A stretch of DNA of 64,000 nucleotides from Nocardia nova SH22a (GTDB lineage: Bacteria; Actinomycetota; Actinomycetes; Mycobacteriales; Mycobacteriaceae): positions 7,068,001-7,132,000 of the forward strand of contig NZ_CP006850.1 in the NCBI RefSeq assembly GCF_000523235.1, read 5' to 3'. Shown here piece after piece: positions 17,568-26,767 of the stretch (the stretch's first letter is position 1; each line of letters begins with the position of its first letter). The notes below the pieces were generated by a model, which was not told the origin of the DNA, searched no databases, and worked only from the letters and a program-made list of their open reading frames with translations. Position numbers and translations under genes: made by a program.

Positions 17568-18724
17568 AGGGAGCCCCCGCCGCCGAGGAACCACGGGTTG
17601 AAGGTGCAGACGGGAGCCGGTTGCCCGGGATCGAGCGCGTGCAGCGCGATCGACACCGCCCGGGGCGAGTACATCATCGTCAGATGGTCGGAGACATCCT
17701 GTTCACAGCCGTCCTGCAGCGCGATGTTGTCGACGGTGGCGTCCGGACCCGCGTGCAGGAAGGCCAGTTCCAGCGGATTCATCACCTCGTCGTAGCGGGA
17801 GGCCACCACCGTGTAGGCGACGCCGGGCACCGTGTCACCACCGGCGTTGAGCTGGTTCAGGAACGGCGAACCGATCGCCTGCTCCACATTGGCCGGACCG
17901 ATCAGCGGCCGGTAGAAGCCCAGAATGTCGACCCCCAGATTGTTGATCATCCGGCCCAGCGTCGCGATCCCGAGCAGCGTGGTGCCGTGATGGGTTCCGC
18001 CGAAGCTGACCAGCCGCGCGACCTTTCCGACGCCACCGTCGAATTTCAGATACTGATCGGTGACCGGCGCACCCTGCGAATGCGCGACGATATCGACCTT
18101 GTCGGCATGGGTCGCGGCGCGCACCCGGTCCACGAACGCACCCAGCTGCCGGGCAGAATCCTCGATCGGCCCGACCCCGTAGCGGCCCGGCAGCACCGGC
18201 GCGAGCCCGCCGCCCTCCAGCACACCGGAGCGCCCGAAATTCAATGCGAACACGCAGAATCCGGCCCGCGCGAGCCGCGGCGCCAGATAGGCGAAACTGT
18301 CGTAGGCGTTGAGCCAGGTGCCGTGCACCAGGACCACCGGATCCGGATGCGCGGCACTCGGCACACAATCCCACCGGTTCGTTCCCGGCGGCGCGGCATC
18401 CGGATGGGTCAGGCCGTACCCGAAAGCGGCCAGATACGACGACATCTCCGGCCCCTCGCCGATCGCGTCGCTGGCATGACTCACGGCCGAACTGCTCCCC
18501 GTACCGGAGCCGGAACCGCTGCCGGACGCGCTGCCGGAACCGGAGCCGGTATCCACGATCGGCTGCGGTACCCGGCCGTCGGCGGCCGGGTGCAAGCCCG
18601 CGGTGATGAGTTCGGCGAGTTGCGCCTCGGGTGTCGCAGGTGGGGTGGCCGCCGCGGTGGTGACGCTCATCGCGGCCGCGCACAGCAGCGCCGCCAGCGC
18701 CGGGATTCGATATCGAAGCTTCAT
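17564..18724 (-). CDS. Secreted lipase of the EstA/Lipase_2 family
   Basis: 386 residues. A Sec signal peptide (MKLRYRIPALAALLCAAAMS) ends near AAA-TPP. A flexible Gly/Ser linker encoded by a near-hexanucleotide repeat (about residues 59-80) precedes the alpha/beta hydrolase domain, with oxyanion motif VVLVHGTWLNAYD and nucleophile VDIVAHSQGAP. ATG 18724 has GGAAGG upstream; the frame extends further but without support. It is the first gene of a two-lipase operon. An extracellular ester hydrolase role is expected. Confidence 0.85.
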   Translation of the reverse strand: MKLRYRIPALAALLCAAAMSVTTAAATPPATPEAQLAELITAGLHPAADGRVPQPIVDTGSGSGSASGSGSGSGTGSSSAVSHASDAIGEGPEMSSYLAAFGYGLTHPDAAPPGTNRWDCVPSAAHPDPVVLVHGTWLNAYDSFAYLAPRLARAGFCVFALNFGRSGVLEGGGLAPVLPGRYGVGPIEDSARQLGAFVDRVRAATHADKVDIVAHSQGAPVTDQYLKFDGGVGKVARLVSFGGTHHGTTLLGIATLGRMINNLGVDILGFYRPLIGPANVEQAIGSPFLNQLNAGGDTVPGVAYTVVASRYDEVMNPLELAFLHAGPDATVDNIALQDGCEQDVSDHLTMMYSPRAVSIALHALDPGQPAPVCTFNPWFLGGGGSL

Positions 18725-18917
18725 TGCTACCTTCCGTCGGGGCCACGCACCGGATTCATTCGCCGGTCGCCCCGGATTCAGCCTCACGGCCGGAGTGAAG
18801 AAAGTCACTGCGCTCGCATCACCGGATCCCACCGCGAATTTTGTCGCCGGAAACCATTTCCCCTGGCAACTCGGCGGGGGTCTTGCCGGAACACCTGTGG
18901 CCCGCCACAATCGGCGC

Positions 18918-20186
18918 ATGCCGGTTGCCGTTTCCTCCACATCGTCACCCGTGTCGGCTTCGCCCGGGATCGCCGGGCGTCTGCTCGAACGCCTGCCCCA
19001 GGTCGCCGAGCGCATTCTGTCCTCCGGCCTGGGCACCACGGCGCCGGCAGCCGACCTGCCCGCCGACCATTTCGTGGAGGTACTGCCCGCGATCTACGGC
19101 TGCGCGCACGCCTTCCTGCACGCGGTGGAACACGGACGGGATTTCACCCAGGACGATGTGGCGACGTTGGTGGCGCCGGTCATCGAACGGCATGCCGAGG
19201 ATCGACTCCCGCTGCGGATGCTGATGGAGGCGATGCACCGCTCGGCGCAGCAGGTGCTCCAGGAGGCGGTGGCGCTGAGCACGCCGGACGAGGTCGATCA
19301 GCTGGTCGAGTTCGGTTCGCGCACACTCGAATTGCTGATGCACATCAACGTGATCACGGTCGAGGGATACGCCGCCGTCGAGCAGTCGATCTATCACCCC
19401 GAACGCGAGGCCCGGCGGGCCCTGTGCGCGGCTCTGGTGAGCGGCCAGCCCGCCGACGAACAGGCCGCCCGCGCCGATACCGTTCTGGCCGAACACTATG
19501 CGGTGCTGGCGGTGCAGCTGCGCACCGACGATCAGGCGGCGCCCGCGAATCTGCTGGCGCGCCGACGGATTCGGATCCTGCAACACGCGCTGGACCGGAT
19601 CGCCGGGGCCGCGGCCCTGCACACCTTCGACGGTGAATCGGCGATCATCCTGTTACCCGGCGGATCCGGATGGCACGAGAACACGGGCGCGGATCTCGCG
19701 ACCGAACTGGCCGAACAGTTCGGCACCGATGTGATGGTCGCCGAAGCCTCGTGGACCGAACGGGAAGCGGTACCCGAGGCGGCCCGGGAGGCGACCGAGA
19801 TCGCACAGTTGGCCCGGCTGTCGGGCCGCCCCACCGGCGTGTACCGGCTCGATGACCTCCTGCTCGAATATCAGCTCACCCGGCCGGGCCCGGCCCGGGA
19901 TCGGCTCGCCGACCGGATCGTTCCGCTGCGGCGCACACCGCATCTGCTCGAAACCCTCGACGCCCATTTGCGCCACGGCTCCGATCGCAAGGCGGCCGCG
20001 GCCGAAATCCACGTCCACCCCAACACATTCACCTATCGGCTGCGCCGGATCGCCGAACTGACCGGCACCGACCCCAGCGATCCCGCCGGATCCCGGCTGC
20101 TCGCGGCGGCATTGGCGGTCCATCGGCTACGTCCCGTGGCGGCCGGTCCCGCCCCCGCTCGATCCGCGGTGGACGGAACATGTTGA
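18918..20186 (+). CDS. PucR-type transcriptional regulator (first of a pair)
   Basis: 422 residues. An N-terminal RsbRD-like/unknown sensor region (to about 160), a central GGDEF-like CdaR domain, and a C-terminal PucR helix-turn-helix (LLETLDAHLRHGSDRKAAAA, then EIHVHPNTFTYRLRRIAELT). The YRLDDLLLEYQLTRPGPARD stretch just before the HTH is near-identical in the next gene. It is divergent from the lipase operon (193 bp), so it may control it (inference). ATG 18918 is used because the upstream in-frame region is antisense to the lipase signal sequence. Confidence 0.85.
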   Translation: MPVAVSSTSSPVSASPGIAGRLLERLPQVAERILSSGLGTTAPAADLPADHFVEVLPAIYGCAHAFLHAVEHGRDFTQDDVATLVAPVIERHAEDRLPLRMLMEAMHRSAQQVLQEAVALSTPDEVDQLVEFGSRTLELLMHINVITVEGYAAVEQSIYHPEREARRALCAALVSGQPADEQAARADTVLAEHYAVLAVQLRTDDQAAPANLLARRRIRILQHALDRIAGAAALHTFDGESAIILLPGGSGWHENTGADLATELAEQFGTDVMVAEASWTEREAVPEAAREATEIAQLARLSGRPTGVYRLDDLLLEYQLTRPGPARDRLADRIVPLRRTPHLLETLDAHLRHGSDRKAAAAEIHVHPNTFTYRLRRIAELTGTDPSDPAGSRLLAAALAVHRLRPVAAGPAPARSAVDGTC

Positions 20187-20282
20187 TCAAGTGGCACTTT
20201 CATGCCGAACGATTGCGACCCGCCCCCGGGCCTCGCTATGTTTTCGGCTCGCGCCGGCGAGCAGTGAGAAGGTAGTGCTCAG

Positions 20283-21530
20283 ATGAATACACGCCCCCGC
20301 CACGATGTCCGGGTGCTGTCGCGGCAACTGGTCGGTCATTTCGCCGAGCACGTGGCACCGTGCTCGACCCTGCCCGGTGATGCCCTGCACGGCGATATCA
20401 CCGCGGTGACCAGGGTGTGCCTGGAGTTGACCGTCGACATCCTCGAGGGTCGCGAGGCCGGGGAGAAGGTGGCGCGGCTGCAGCGGGCGGCCGCGAACTG
20501 GGCCCGCGAGGGCATCCCGATCGACACCGTGCACCACGCGGTGCACGAGGGTTTCCGGCTCGCCTTCGACGTGCTGGTCACCCAGACCGATCCCGCACTG
20601 CGGCCGGAGAATCCGGCACAACTGCTGTTACGCATCCTCGACACCATCACCCCGGCCGTCGCCCTGGCCTATGTGCGCGAACATCAGGCGGCGGTCACCG
20701 AACATCACACCGCGGTGCACACGCTGGTCTCGGCGCTGCTGGCCGGTCACCCCACCTCGACCATGGCGCGGGCCGGTGGGATCGAGATCGAGTCGTCGTA
20801 TGTCGTGGTGGCCGTGAGCATTCCGCCGCATCCGGACGAGTCACATCCCAATGTGAACGGCAAGGTGGTGGCCCGGCGCAAGCTGCGCCGGTTGCAGACC
20901 GCCCTCGCGGCGCGCGGCGGCGGGCGGGTGCTGTCGCTGCTCAGCGTCGACGGCGGCACCATGCTGCTGCCGGAAGCGCTGTTCGCCGACGATCAGCTCG
21001 ACGAGGTGATCGCGGAACTGTCGGAGGCCGCGCAGGTCGGGCTCACCGCCACCGCCATCACCGCGGCGACCGAGGAGATCTCCACCGCCGCCGATCGGGC
21101 GCACGAACTGCTCGACACCGTCCTGCGCCTGGTCTGCCCGCCGGGGCTCTATCGGTTCGCCGACCTGGCGATGGAATACCAATTGACCCGTCCCGGTCCG
21201 GGTTTGGATCGGCTGGGCGCGCTGCTCGATCCGCTCGACGATCATCCGGATCTGCTCGAGACGCTGCGCCGCCACATGTCAACCGGGCTGTCACGGCGGC
21301 GCACCGCGCGCCAATTGCAGGTGCACACCAACACCGTCGACTACCGCCTCAAACGAATCGGGCAGCTCACCGGGCTGGACCCGGCCCAGCCGAGCGGCCT
21401 GTGGTACCTGCGGGCGGCGCTGGTGGCGCGGACCTATCGGGAGTCCGATCGCTCCGGTGCGCCCACGATCACGCGCGGTCCGGTAAATCACTTGCCCGAC
21501 GGTATGGGCAAAACATTTGCCGGAAGGTAG
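20283..21530 (+). CDS. PucR-type transcriptional regulator (second of a pair)
   Basis: 415 residues, paralogous to the preceding regulator: the same order of N-terminal helical domain, CdaR-like centre (ADLAMEYQLTRPGPGLDRLG) and PucR HTH (LLETLRRHMSTGLSRRRTAR, then QLQVHTNTVDYRLKRIGQLT). The pair probably arose by tandem duplication. It may bind DNA as homo- or hetero-oligomers; the target is unknown. GAAGG lies in front of the ATG. Confidence 0.88.
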   Translation: MNTRPRHDVRVLSRQLVGHFAEHVAPCSTLPGDALHGDITAVTRVCLELTVDILEGREAGEKVARLQRAAANWAREGIPIDTVHHAVHEGFRLAFDVLVTQTDPALRPENPAQLLLRILDTITPAVALAYVREHQAAVTEHHTAVHTLVSALLAGHPTSTMARAGGIEIESSYVVVAVSIPPHPDESHPNVNGKVVARRKLRRLQTALAARGGGRVLSLLSVDGGTMLLPEALFADDQLDEVIAELSEAAQVGLTATAITAATEEISTAADRAHELLDTVLRLVCPPGLYRFADLAMEYQLTRPGPGLDRLGALLDPLDDHPDLLETLRRHMSTGLSRRRTARQLQVHTNTVDYRLKRIGQLTGLDPAQPSGLWYLRAALVARTYRESDRSGAPTITRGPVNHLPDGMGKTFAGR

Positions 21531-21591
21531 CCTTGCGTCCCGTCGCTGACATTCGGCGGACGGGACGGCAGGGAAAGCGGGGTAGGTGCCG

Positions 21592-22575
21592 ATGGCCACG
21601 ACTGCGCAATTGCGGGCCGCACTGGCGGTATTGCAGGCCGATACCGAGGCGGCCGCACAGCAGGCCGACATCCGGGACAGATCCGGCACCGATCCCGGCG
21701 GGGTCGAACACGCGCTGCTCGCGGGTTTGCTGTACCGCCTGATGGGCGACGATGTCCGGCGTTCCCTGACCGGCGCACCCGATCTGACCAGTCTGGAGGA
21801 ACGCGCACGCGCCGCCGGGCCGGGTACCGCGAAGTACGCCTCCGACGATCCGGCACAGCGCCGGGAGCATTGCGCCCGGGCGCATTTCGAGGCGTACTGG
21901 CTTGCCGACCGGGTGGCCGGACTGCATTTCACCAGCGTGCCACCGGCCGCCGCTCTGCAGGCCGCGGCCCACGCCGCCGAATCCACCCGCACCCTGCTGC
22001 GCATCCACTGTGACGCGCTGCGCGGCGAACAGCCGGAGGTCCCGGACGCCGCGGATACGAAGTGGGAATTCGTTCTCGATCAGCTGGACCGGGCCCGCGC
22101 GCTGGTCCGGGCGGCGGCGGCCGGGGCTCGATCCGATTCGGGCACTTCGCCTTCCGACACCACGTCGTCTGAAACCGGGCCATCTGGATCCACACCGTCC
22201 GAACCCGCGCGATCTGGAATCCAGCCATCCGACACCCGGCCGTCTGGAACCCTGCCATCCGAACCAACGCCATCCGAATCCAGGCCATCCGGACCCAGGC
22301 CATCCGGACCCACACCGTCCGGAACCCGGTCATCCGAACCAACGCCGACCGGAACCCGACCATCCGGAACCGGGCCGTCCGAACCCGCGCCCTCCAGGCC
22401 CCCGACTCCCGAACCCGCGCCGACCGGGCCCCGACCTGCCGGGCCCCGGCCTACCGAGACTCAGTCTCCGGCAGTGCCTTCGGTGGTCGTCGTACCTTCG
22501 TCGGCGACCGCGCCCCCGTCGGTGACCGCCGTACCTCCAGTACCGGTGCGCAGCACCGAATGCCGGACACCGTAG
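21592..22575 (+). CDS. Protein with long Pro/Ser/Gly/Thr repeat tail, function unknown
   Basis: 327 residues. The N-terminal 180 residues are a helical, Ala-rich soluble domain of no recognised family (contains YRLMGDDVRRSL and CARAHFEAYWLADR). The remainder is 21 pentapeptide units of the PSGTR/PSEPT type, then a Val/Pro-rich end. There is no signal peptide or membrane segment. The last 115 bp are antisense to the end of the permease gene. ATG 21592 is preferred to GTG 21586 because of the GGGGTAGG spacing. The repeat tail may vary in length between strains. Confidence 0.6.
   Translation: MATTAQLRAALAVLQADTEAAAQQADIRDRSGTDPGGVEHALLAGLLYRLMGDDVRRSLTGAPDLTSLEERARAAGPGTAKYASDDPAQRREHCARAHFEAYWLADRVAGLHFTSVPPAAALQAAAHAAESTRTLLRIHCDALRGEQPEVPDAADTKWEFVLDQLDRARALVRAAAAGARSDSGTSPSDTTSSETGPSGSTPSEPARSGIQPSDTRPSGTLPSEPTPSESRPSGPRPSGPTPSGTRSSEPTPTGTRPSGTGPSEPAPSRPPTPEPAPTGPRPAGPRPTETQSPAVPSVVVVPSSATAPPSVTAVPPVPVRSTECRTP
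22150..22464 (+). repeat. 15-bp minisatellite, 21 units
   Basis: The unit is close to CCATCCGGAACCCGG, encoding P-S-(G/E/D)-(T/P/S)-x. All units keep a multiple of 3, so copy-number change keeps the frame. It runs to the 3' end of the facing permease gene. Confidence 0.8.
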
Positions 22576-24038
22576 GTGAAGTAGACGACCAGGCCGATCA
22601 CCATCCAGATCACGAACCGCAGCCAGGTCTCCACCGACAGGTTGAGCATCAGCCACAGGCAGGCCAGCACACCGAGGATCGGTACCAGCGGAACCAGCGG
22701 AACCCGGAAACCGCGCGGCAGATCGGGACGGGTGCGGCGCAGGATGATCACACCGATCGACACCAGCACGAAGGCGAACAGCGTGCCGATGTTGACCATT
22801 TCCTCGAGGGTGCCGAAATTGACGAATCCGGCGAGGATCGCGCACACCAGACCGACGCCGAGGGTGAGTGTGACGGGGGTGCCGAAGCGGCCGGTGCGGG
22901 CCAGCCGCCGGGGCAGCAGACCGTCGCGCGCCATCGCGAACAGCACGCGGGTCTGGCCCAGGTACAACACCATCACGACCGTCGTCAGACCGGCCAGCGC
23001 GCCGACCGAGATGACATTCTTCGCCCAGGTCACTCCGTGCAGTCCGAAGGCGGTGGCGAGAGTCGCGTCGTCTCCGGCCAATTCGGTGTAGGGCACCATT
23101 CCGGTGAGCACGATCGTCACGGCCACATAGAGAATCGTGACGATCAGCAACGATCCCAGAATGCCGCGCGGCACATTGCGCTGCGGATTCTTGGTCTCCT
23201 CGGCGGTGGTGGCCACGACATCGAATCCGATGAACGCGAAGAACACCAGGCTGGCCGCGGCCAGCAGTCCGTACCAGCCGAAGGTGCTGTTACCGGCACC
23301 GGTCAGCCAGGAGAACAGGGTCTGATGCAGGCCCTCCCCCGCACTGCCCGGCTTCGACGGCGGAATGAACGGCTTCAGGTTCGACGGCTTGAAATAGGTG
23401 ATGCCCACGACCAGCACCACCGCGATCACGGCCAGTTTGATCGCCACCGCGATCGCCGAGACCCGCGAGGACACCTTGGTGCCGATCGCCAGCAGCACGG
23501 CGAGGATCACGATCAACAAGGTGGCGCCCCAGTCGAATTCGATCGATCCGAGGTGCACGATCGGCGAGCGCGAGCCCATCACCTCGCCCAGATACTGCGA
23601 CCATCCCTTCGCGACCACCGATGCGGCGAGCGCGAATTCGAGGATCAGGTCCCAGCCGATGATCCACGCGGCCAGCTCACCGAAGGTCGCGTAGGAGAAG
23701 GTGTAGGCACTTCCGGCGACCGGGACGGTAGAGGCGAATTCGGCGTAGCACAGGGCGGTGAGACCACAGGCCACGGCGGCGAAGACGAAGGCCAGCGAGA
23801 CCGACGGGCCCGCCACATTGCCCGCCGTGCGCGCGGTGAGGGTGAAGATACCGGCGCCGACCACGACGGCCACACCGAAGATGGTGAGATCCCAGGCGGT
23901 CAGATCCTTGCGGAGTTTGGAATCGGGTTCGTCGGTGTCCCGGATGGATTGTTCGACCGATTTGGTTCGCAACAGGCCACCCCATCGGGGGTTCGGCACC
24001 GGTCCGGCCGTATCCTGCGTTGGCGTCGGCTCAGCCAC
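22461..24038 (-). CDS. APC-family amino acid permease
   Basis: 525 residues, about 12-14 membrane segments, of the CAT/YfnA-like subfamily. The first helix carries the substrate-backbone motif VVVGAGIFTLTARTAGNVAG, and FAFIGFDVVATTAEETKNPQ is the conserved helix 6 region with the following loop. Cationic or broad neutral amino acid uptake is likely. A Gly/Thr-rich hydrophilic tail (GGTAVTDGGAVADEGTTTTE) ends the protein and overlaps the facing gene. GTG 24038 is chosen for the GAGGAGA just upstream. Confidence 0.87.
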   Translation of the reverse strand: MAEPTPTQDTAGPVPNPRWGGLLRTKSVEQSIRDTDEPDSKLRKDLTAWDLTIFGVAVVVGAGIFTLTARTAGNVAGPSVSLAFVFAAVACGLTALCYAEFASTVPVAGSAYTFSYATFGELAAWIIGWDLILEFALAASVVAKGWSQYLGEVMGSRSPIVHLGSIEFDWGATLLIVILAVLLAIGTKVSSRVSAIAVAIKLAVIAVVLVVGITYFKPSNLKPFIPPSKPGSAGEGLHQTLFSWLTGAGNSTFGWYGLLAAASLVFFAFIGFDVVATTAEETKNPQRNVPRGILGSLLIVTILYVAVTIVLTGMVPYTELAGDDATLATAFGLHGVTWAKNVISVGALAGLTTVVMVLYLGQTRVLFAMARDGLLPRRLARTGRFGTPVTLTLGVGLVCAILAGFVNFGTLEEMVNIGTLFAFVLVSIGVIILRRTRPDLPRGFRVPLVPLVPILGVLACLWLMLNLSVETWLRFVIWMVIGLVVYFTYGVRHSVLRTGTGGTAVTDGGAVADEGTTTTEGTAGD

Positions 24039-24087
24039 ACCCGTCTCCTCTGCTCTGACCGTTCCCCCGCGACCCGCAGTGAGCAAC

Positions 24088-25338
24088 CTAACAGCCCTGG
24101 ACGCTCAGTCCTCGCAACATGGTCGTGAAGGCGTTGCCCTCGGACGATGCGGCCCAGACCGAACGACCGAGGAGATAGTTACGGTAAGCGATCCCGGCAG
24201 CACGCACCTCCCGACGAGGCGGAATCGTGAGAAAGTAATCTATTTCCGACAATTCGTATGCGATGTGGACCAGCGGGAAGATATCCGGCAGCAAATCCCG
24301 CTCGATCGCATCGAGGGGACGAATCTTGTTGTAACCACGCAGGAATGCGATGAGCTGCTCCGTATGCACCCGGCGTGCGCCGGTTCCGAGCCAATCCACG
24401 GCGAAGCGTTCGATCGCGGTGGCCAGGTCGAAGACCGCGAGTGTCCGGTTCGACAGACCGAAATCCAGAACGGTGCTGACCTCGGCGCCGGTCCAGAGCA
24501 GATTCGTCGGATGCCAGTCGTTGTGCGTCCACAGCGGCGCCACGGCGGCGATCCGGTCGGCGAGATCCCGGCGCCGATCGGCCGGCGGCTCCCAGTCCCG
24601 GCGCCAGTCCAATTCCGTCAGGAAGTCACCGACGTCGGGGCGGGCGGCGCAGTAGGCCTCGATCGTTTCGATCGGATCCACGCAGACCGCGGCACGCAGC
24701 GGCCCCGGTGGCCGTTGTGGAGCGTCGAATCCGGTTGCGGCCCGGTGCAGGCGGGCGAGCGCGGCACCGGCGGCGGCCGCCTCGCGCGCGGAATAGTAAG
24801 GACTCCAGGAGAATTCGTCTCGATAGCGATCCTCGCCCACGCCGAGATCCTGGATCTCGTAGGTGAATTCGCCGGATTCCACCGCGCGCGTGCGCGGGAT
24901 CGGAATGCCGTGCGCGCGGAGATGGTCCATATACGCGCGCTCGGTTTCGAGGGCCGCGAGATTCCGTAGCGCCGAAGGCATCCGCTTCACGATCACCCGG
25001 GTGCCGTCACCGGTCCGCACCCGCGCGGTGGACGACAACGGCCGTGGACTGCGCCATTCGATCACCGGTCCCGCACGCGGCGAGCCGATCTCGGGCCCCA
25101 CAGTGGGCGAGCCGATCTCCGGTCCCGCGCCGGGCGAGCCGACCGCGGCGGTTCCGCCCCGCACGTCCGTCCGTCCCGCCCCAGTCGCATCCGTACCGGG
25201 CACCCCATCGCAGGGCTCGTCCGGCAGGTCCAGCACCCGCGCGATCTCGGCCGTGGTGAGCGGCGGGAAATCCGGTGTCACCAGCCCACTTTCACCCATC
25301 GCGAAGACGCGGGTGTCGAGTGGGTCGCGCGCGCTCAC
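24088..25338 (-). CDS. APH-fold small-molecule kinase coupled to the NCS1 permease
   Basis: 416 residues. The C-terminal two-thirds is an aminoglycoside-phosphotransferase/choline-kinase fold: IVKRMPSALRNLAALETERA (ATP Lys), catalytic THNDWHPTNLL (Brenner motif) and metal-binding VLDFGLSNRTLAVFD. The N-terminal about 100 residues are low-complexity, with three 9-residue repeats of GSPxxGPEI type. The GTG start lies 4 nt after the stop of the NCS1 permease gene, so the kinase probably phosphorylates what the permease imports (inference); thiamine-, HMP- or nucleoside-like substrates are candidates. Confidence 0.78.
   Translation of the reverse strand: MSARDPLDTRVFAMGESGLVTPDFPPLTTAEIARVLDLPDEPCDGVPGTDATGAGRTDVRGGTAAVGSPGAGPEIGSPTVGPEIGSPRAGPVIEWRSPRPLSSTARVRTGDGTRVIVKRMPSALRNLAALETERAYMDHLRAHGIPIPRTRAVESGEFTYEIQDLGVGEDRYRDEFSWSPYYSAREAAAAGAALARLHRAATGFDAPQRPPGPLRAAVCVDPIETIEAYCAARPDVGDFLTELDWRRDWEPPADRRRDLADRIAAVAPLWTHNDWHPTNLLWTGAEVSTVLDFGLSNRTLAVFDLATAIERFAVDWLGTGARRVHTEQLIAFLRGYNKIRPLDAIERDLLPDIFPLVHIAYELSEIDYFLTIPPRREVRAAGIAYRNYLLGRSVWAASSEGNAFTTMLRGLSVQGC
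25060..25140 (-). repeat. Three 27-bp repeats inside the kinase gene
   Basis: They encode GSPGAGPEI, GSPTVGPEI and GSPRAGPVI in tandem (residues 67-93), upstream of the kinase core. Confidence 0.7.
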
Positions 25339-25342
25339 CGCC

Positions 25343-26701
25343 TCACACCGGTGCCCGGGTCCGCTCGATCCGGACGAGTACGGCGGTGCAGGCGGCCGCG
25401 ACCAGGAACGAATACAGCGACGCCGAGGACCACCAGCCCGGGTGCACGCCGAGCGCATCCTGCACATGCGACCAGATCCGCGCCCACCACGTCACCGATC
25501 CCGGATTCAGCACCTGATAGACGGCGAATCCCAGCAGCCACGGCACCAGTAGCAGCGGGCGCGCCGGTGCGTTCTCGGACAGATCCCAGCCCCGCCGTCC
25601 GCGGCCGAGGAAGTAGTCGACCACCAGGACCGCGGTCAGCGGAACGAACACCGATCCGATCAGCAGCAGGAAGTTGGAGAATCCGGTGAAGTCGTGCACA
25701 CCGAGGGCCAGCACGGTCGCGAGCGCGCCCACCGCCGCGGCCAGCACCCGCCGATCCACCCGGGGCAGCAAGTTCTGCAGTGACATCGCGGTCGAATACA
25801 CGTTGGCGAAGGACTGATCGGATTCGCGCAGCACCAGCACCGCGAAGAACAACCAGCCCGCGGCGACGCCGAGGAAGGTGTCGAAGATCCGCTCCGGATC
25901 GCCACCGACCCGCAGCAGCGCGACCACGCCCAGCAGATAACACCAGGTCTGGGCGAAGGAGTAGCCGATCATGGTGGCGCCCGTCGCCGCCCGCGCACCG
26001 CGCGCGTGCCGGGTGTAGTCCGCGGCCAGCGGCACGAACGACACCGCCACCGCCAGCGCGGTGTCCACGCCCGGGAAGAATCCGCTCCACGAGGTGCCCG
26101 ATACCGGCGGCAGCGGCTGGCGCAGGAACTGAACGGTGAACCAGGCCATGGCGATCGCCACCGCCACGGTGACGTACTTGCGCAGAATATGCAGCACGTT
26201 CAACGGCCAGATCGCCATCGCGGTACACAGCACACCGGCGCCCACGATGACCGGAATCCGCGGCAGATGACCGTGGGTCAGCGCCGCGACCCCGCCCGCG
26301 ATCACCGTCAGCTCGTACACGCCCCACCCGACGCACTGCACGATATTGGCGACGGTCGGCGCATAGGACAGCCGCGTGCCGAACAGGCCGCGGAAGTTCA
26401 CCATCGCCGGGGCGCCGGTCCGCGCGCCGACCGCGCCCGCCGCCGCGACCATCGCGGTGCCGAGCACCGTGCCCACCGCCGTCGCGAGCACGGCCGCGAT
26501 CACCGGCAGTTGCGGATGGCCGCTGGGTTGCAGGACGAAGACGGCGCCGGTGAATCCGATGAGGCTGACGCCGAGATTCGCCCAGAACGCGGCCTGATCG
26601 CCGAACGAGAGGGTGCGGGGTGGTTCGGTGGTCAGCAGCAGCGGGGCCTCGGCCGCGCCGTCTCCCGACCGGTCGGGCTGAGTCGTCATAGCGGGACTCA
26701 T
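25343..26701 (-). CDS. NCS1-family permease (CytX/purine-cytosine type)
   Basis: 452 residues with about 12 membrane segments. Helix 1 has FWANLGVSLIGFTGAVFVLQ, and the helix 6-8 region has GFFPGVDTALAVAVSFVPLA followed by ADYTRHARG, a layout seen in CytX-type transporters proposed to carry hydroxymethylpyrimidine and in cytosine permeases. It is the first gene of a two-gene unit with the APH-fold kinase. No TPP riboswitch fits in the 66 bp to the divergent gene. ATG 26689 is an alternative start. Confidence 0.82.
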   Translation of the reverse strand: MSPAMTTQPDRSGDGAAEAPLLLTTEPPRTLSFGDQAAFWANLGVSLIGFTGAVFVLQPSGHPQLPVIAAVLATAVGTVLGTAMVAAAGAVGARTGAPAMVNFRGLFGTRLSYAPTVANIVQCVGWGVYELTVIAGGVAALTHGHLPRIPVIVGAGVLCTAMAIWPLNVLHILRKYVTVAVAIAMAWFTVQFLRQPLPPVSGTSWSGFFPGVDTALAVAVSFVPLAADYTRHARGARAATGATMIGYSFAQTWCYLLGVVALLRVGGDPERIFDTFLGVAAGWLFFAVLVLRESDQSFANVYSTAMSLQNLLPRVDRRVLAAAVGALATVLALGVHDFTGFSNFLLLIGSVFVPLTAVLVVDYFLGRGRRGWDLSENAPARPLLLVPWLLGFAVYQVLNPGSVTWWARIWSHVQDALGVHPGWWSSASLYSFLVAAACTAVLVRIERTRAPV

Positions 26702-26767
26702 GCTAACGCCGGTGGAAAATCGCCCCCAGCTTCGCTATAGCGTCTCGAGTCGGTAACCTCGTCCCGG

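Noticed and set aside
18603..18917. Upstream start for the first PucR gene
   Set aside because: That part is antisense to the lipase signal sequence and lacks a supporting ribosome binding site.
22150..22464. CRISPR array
   Set aside because: The units are contiguous 15-mers without unique spacers and keep a reading frame.
22560..24128. A 522-codon plus-strand frame over the APC permease
   Set aside because: Its composition is His/Gln/Arg-rich with no motifs, whereas the minus strand shows an unmistakable permease.
26702..26767. TPP riboswitch before the NCS1 permease
   Set aside because: Only 66 bp separate the divergent starts and the conserved thi-box bases are absent.
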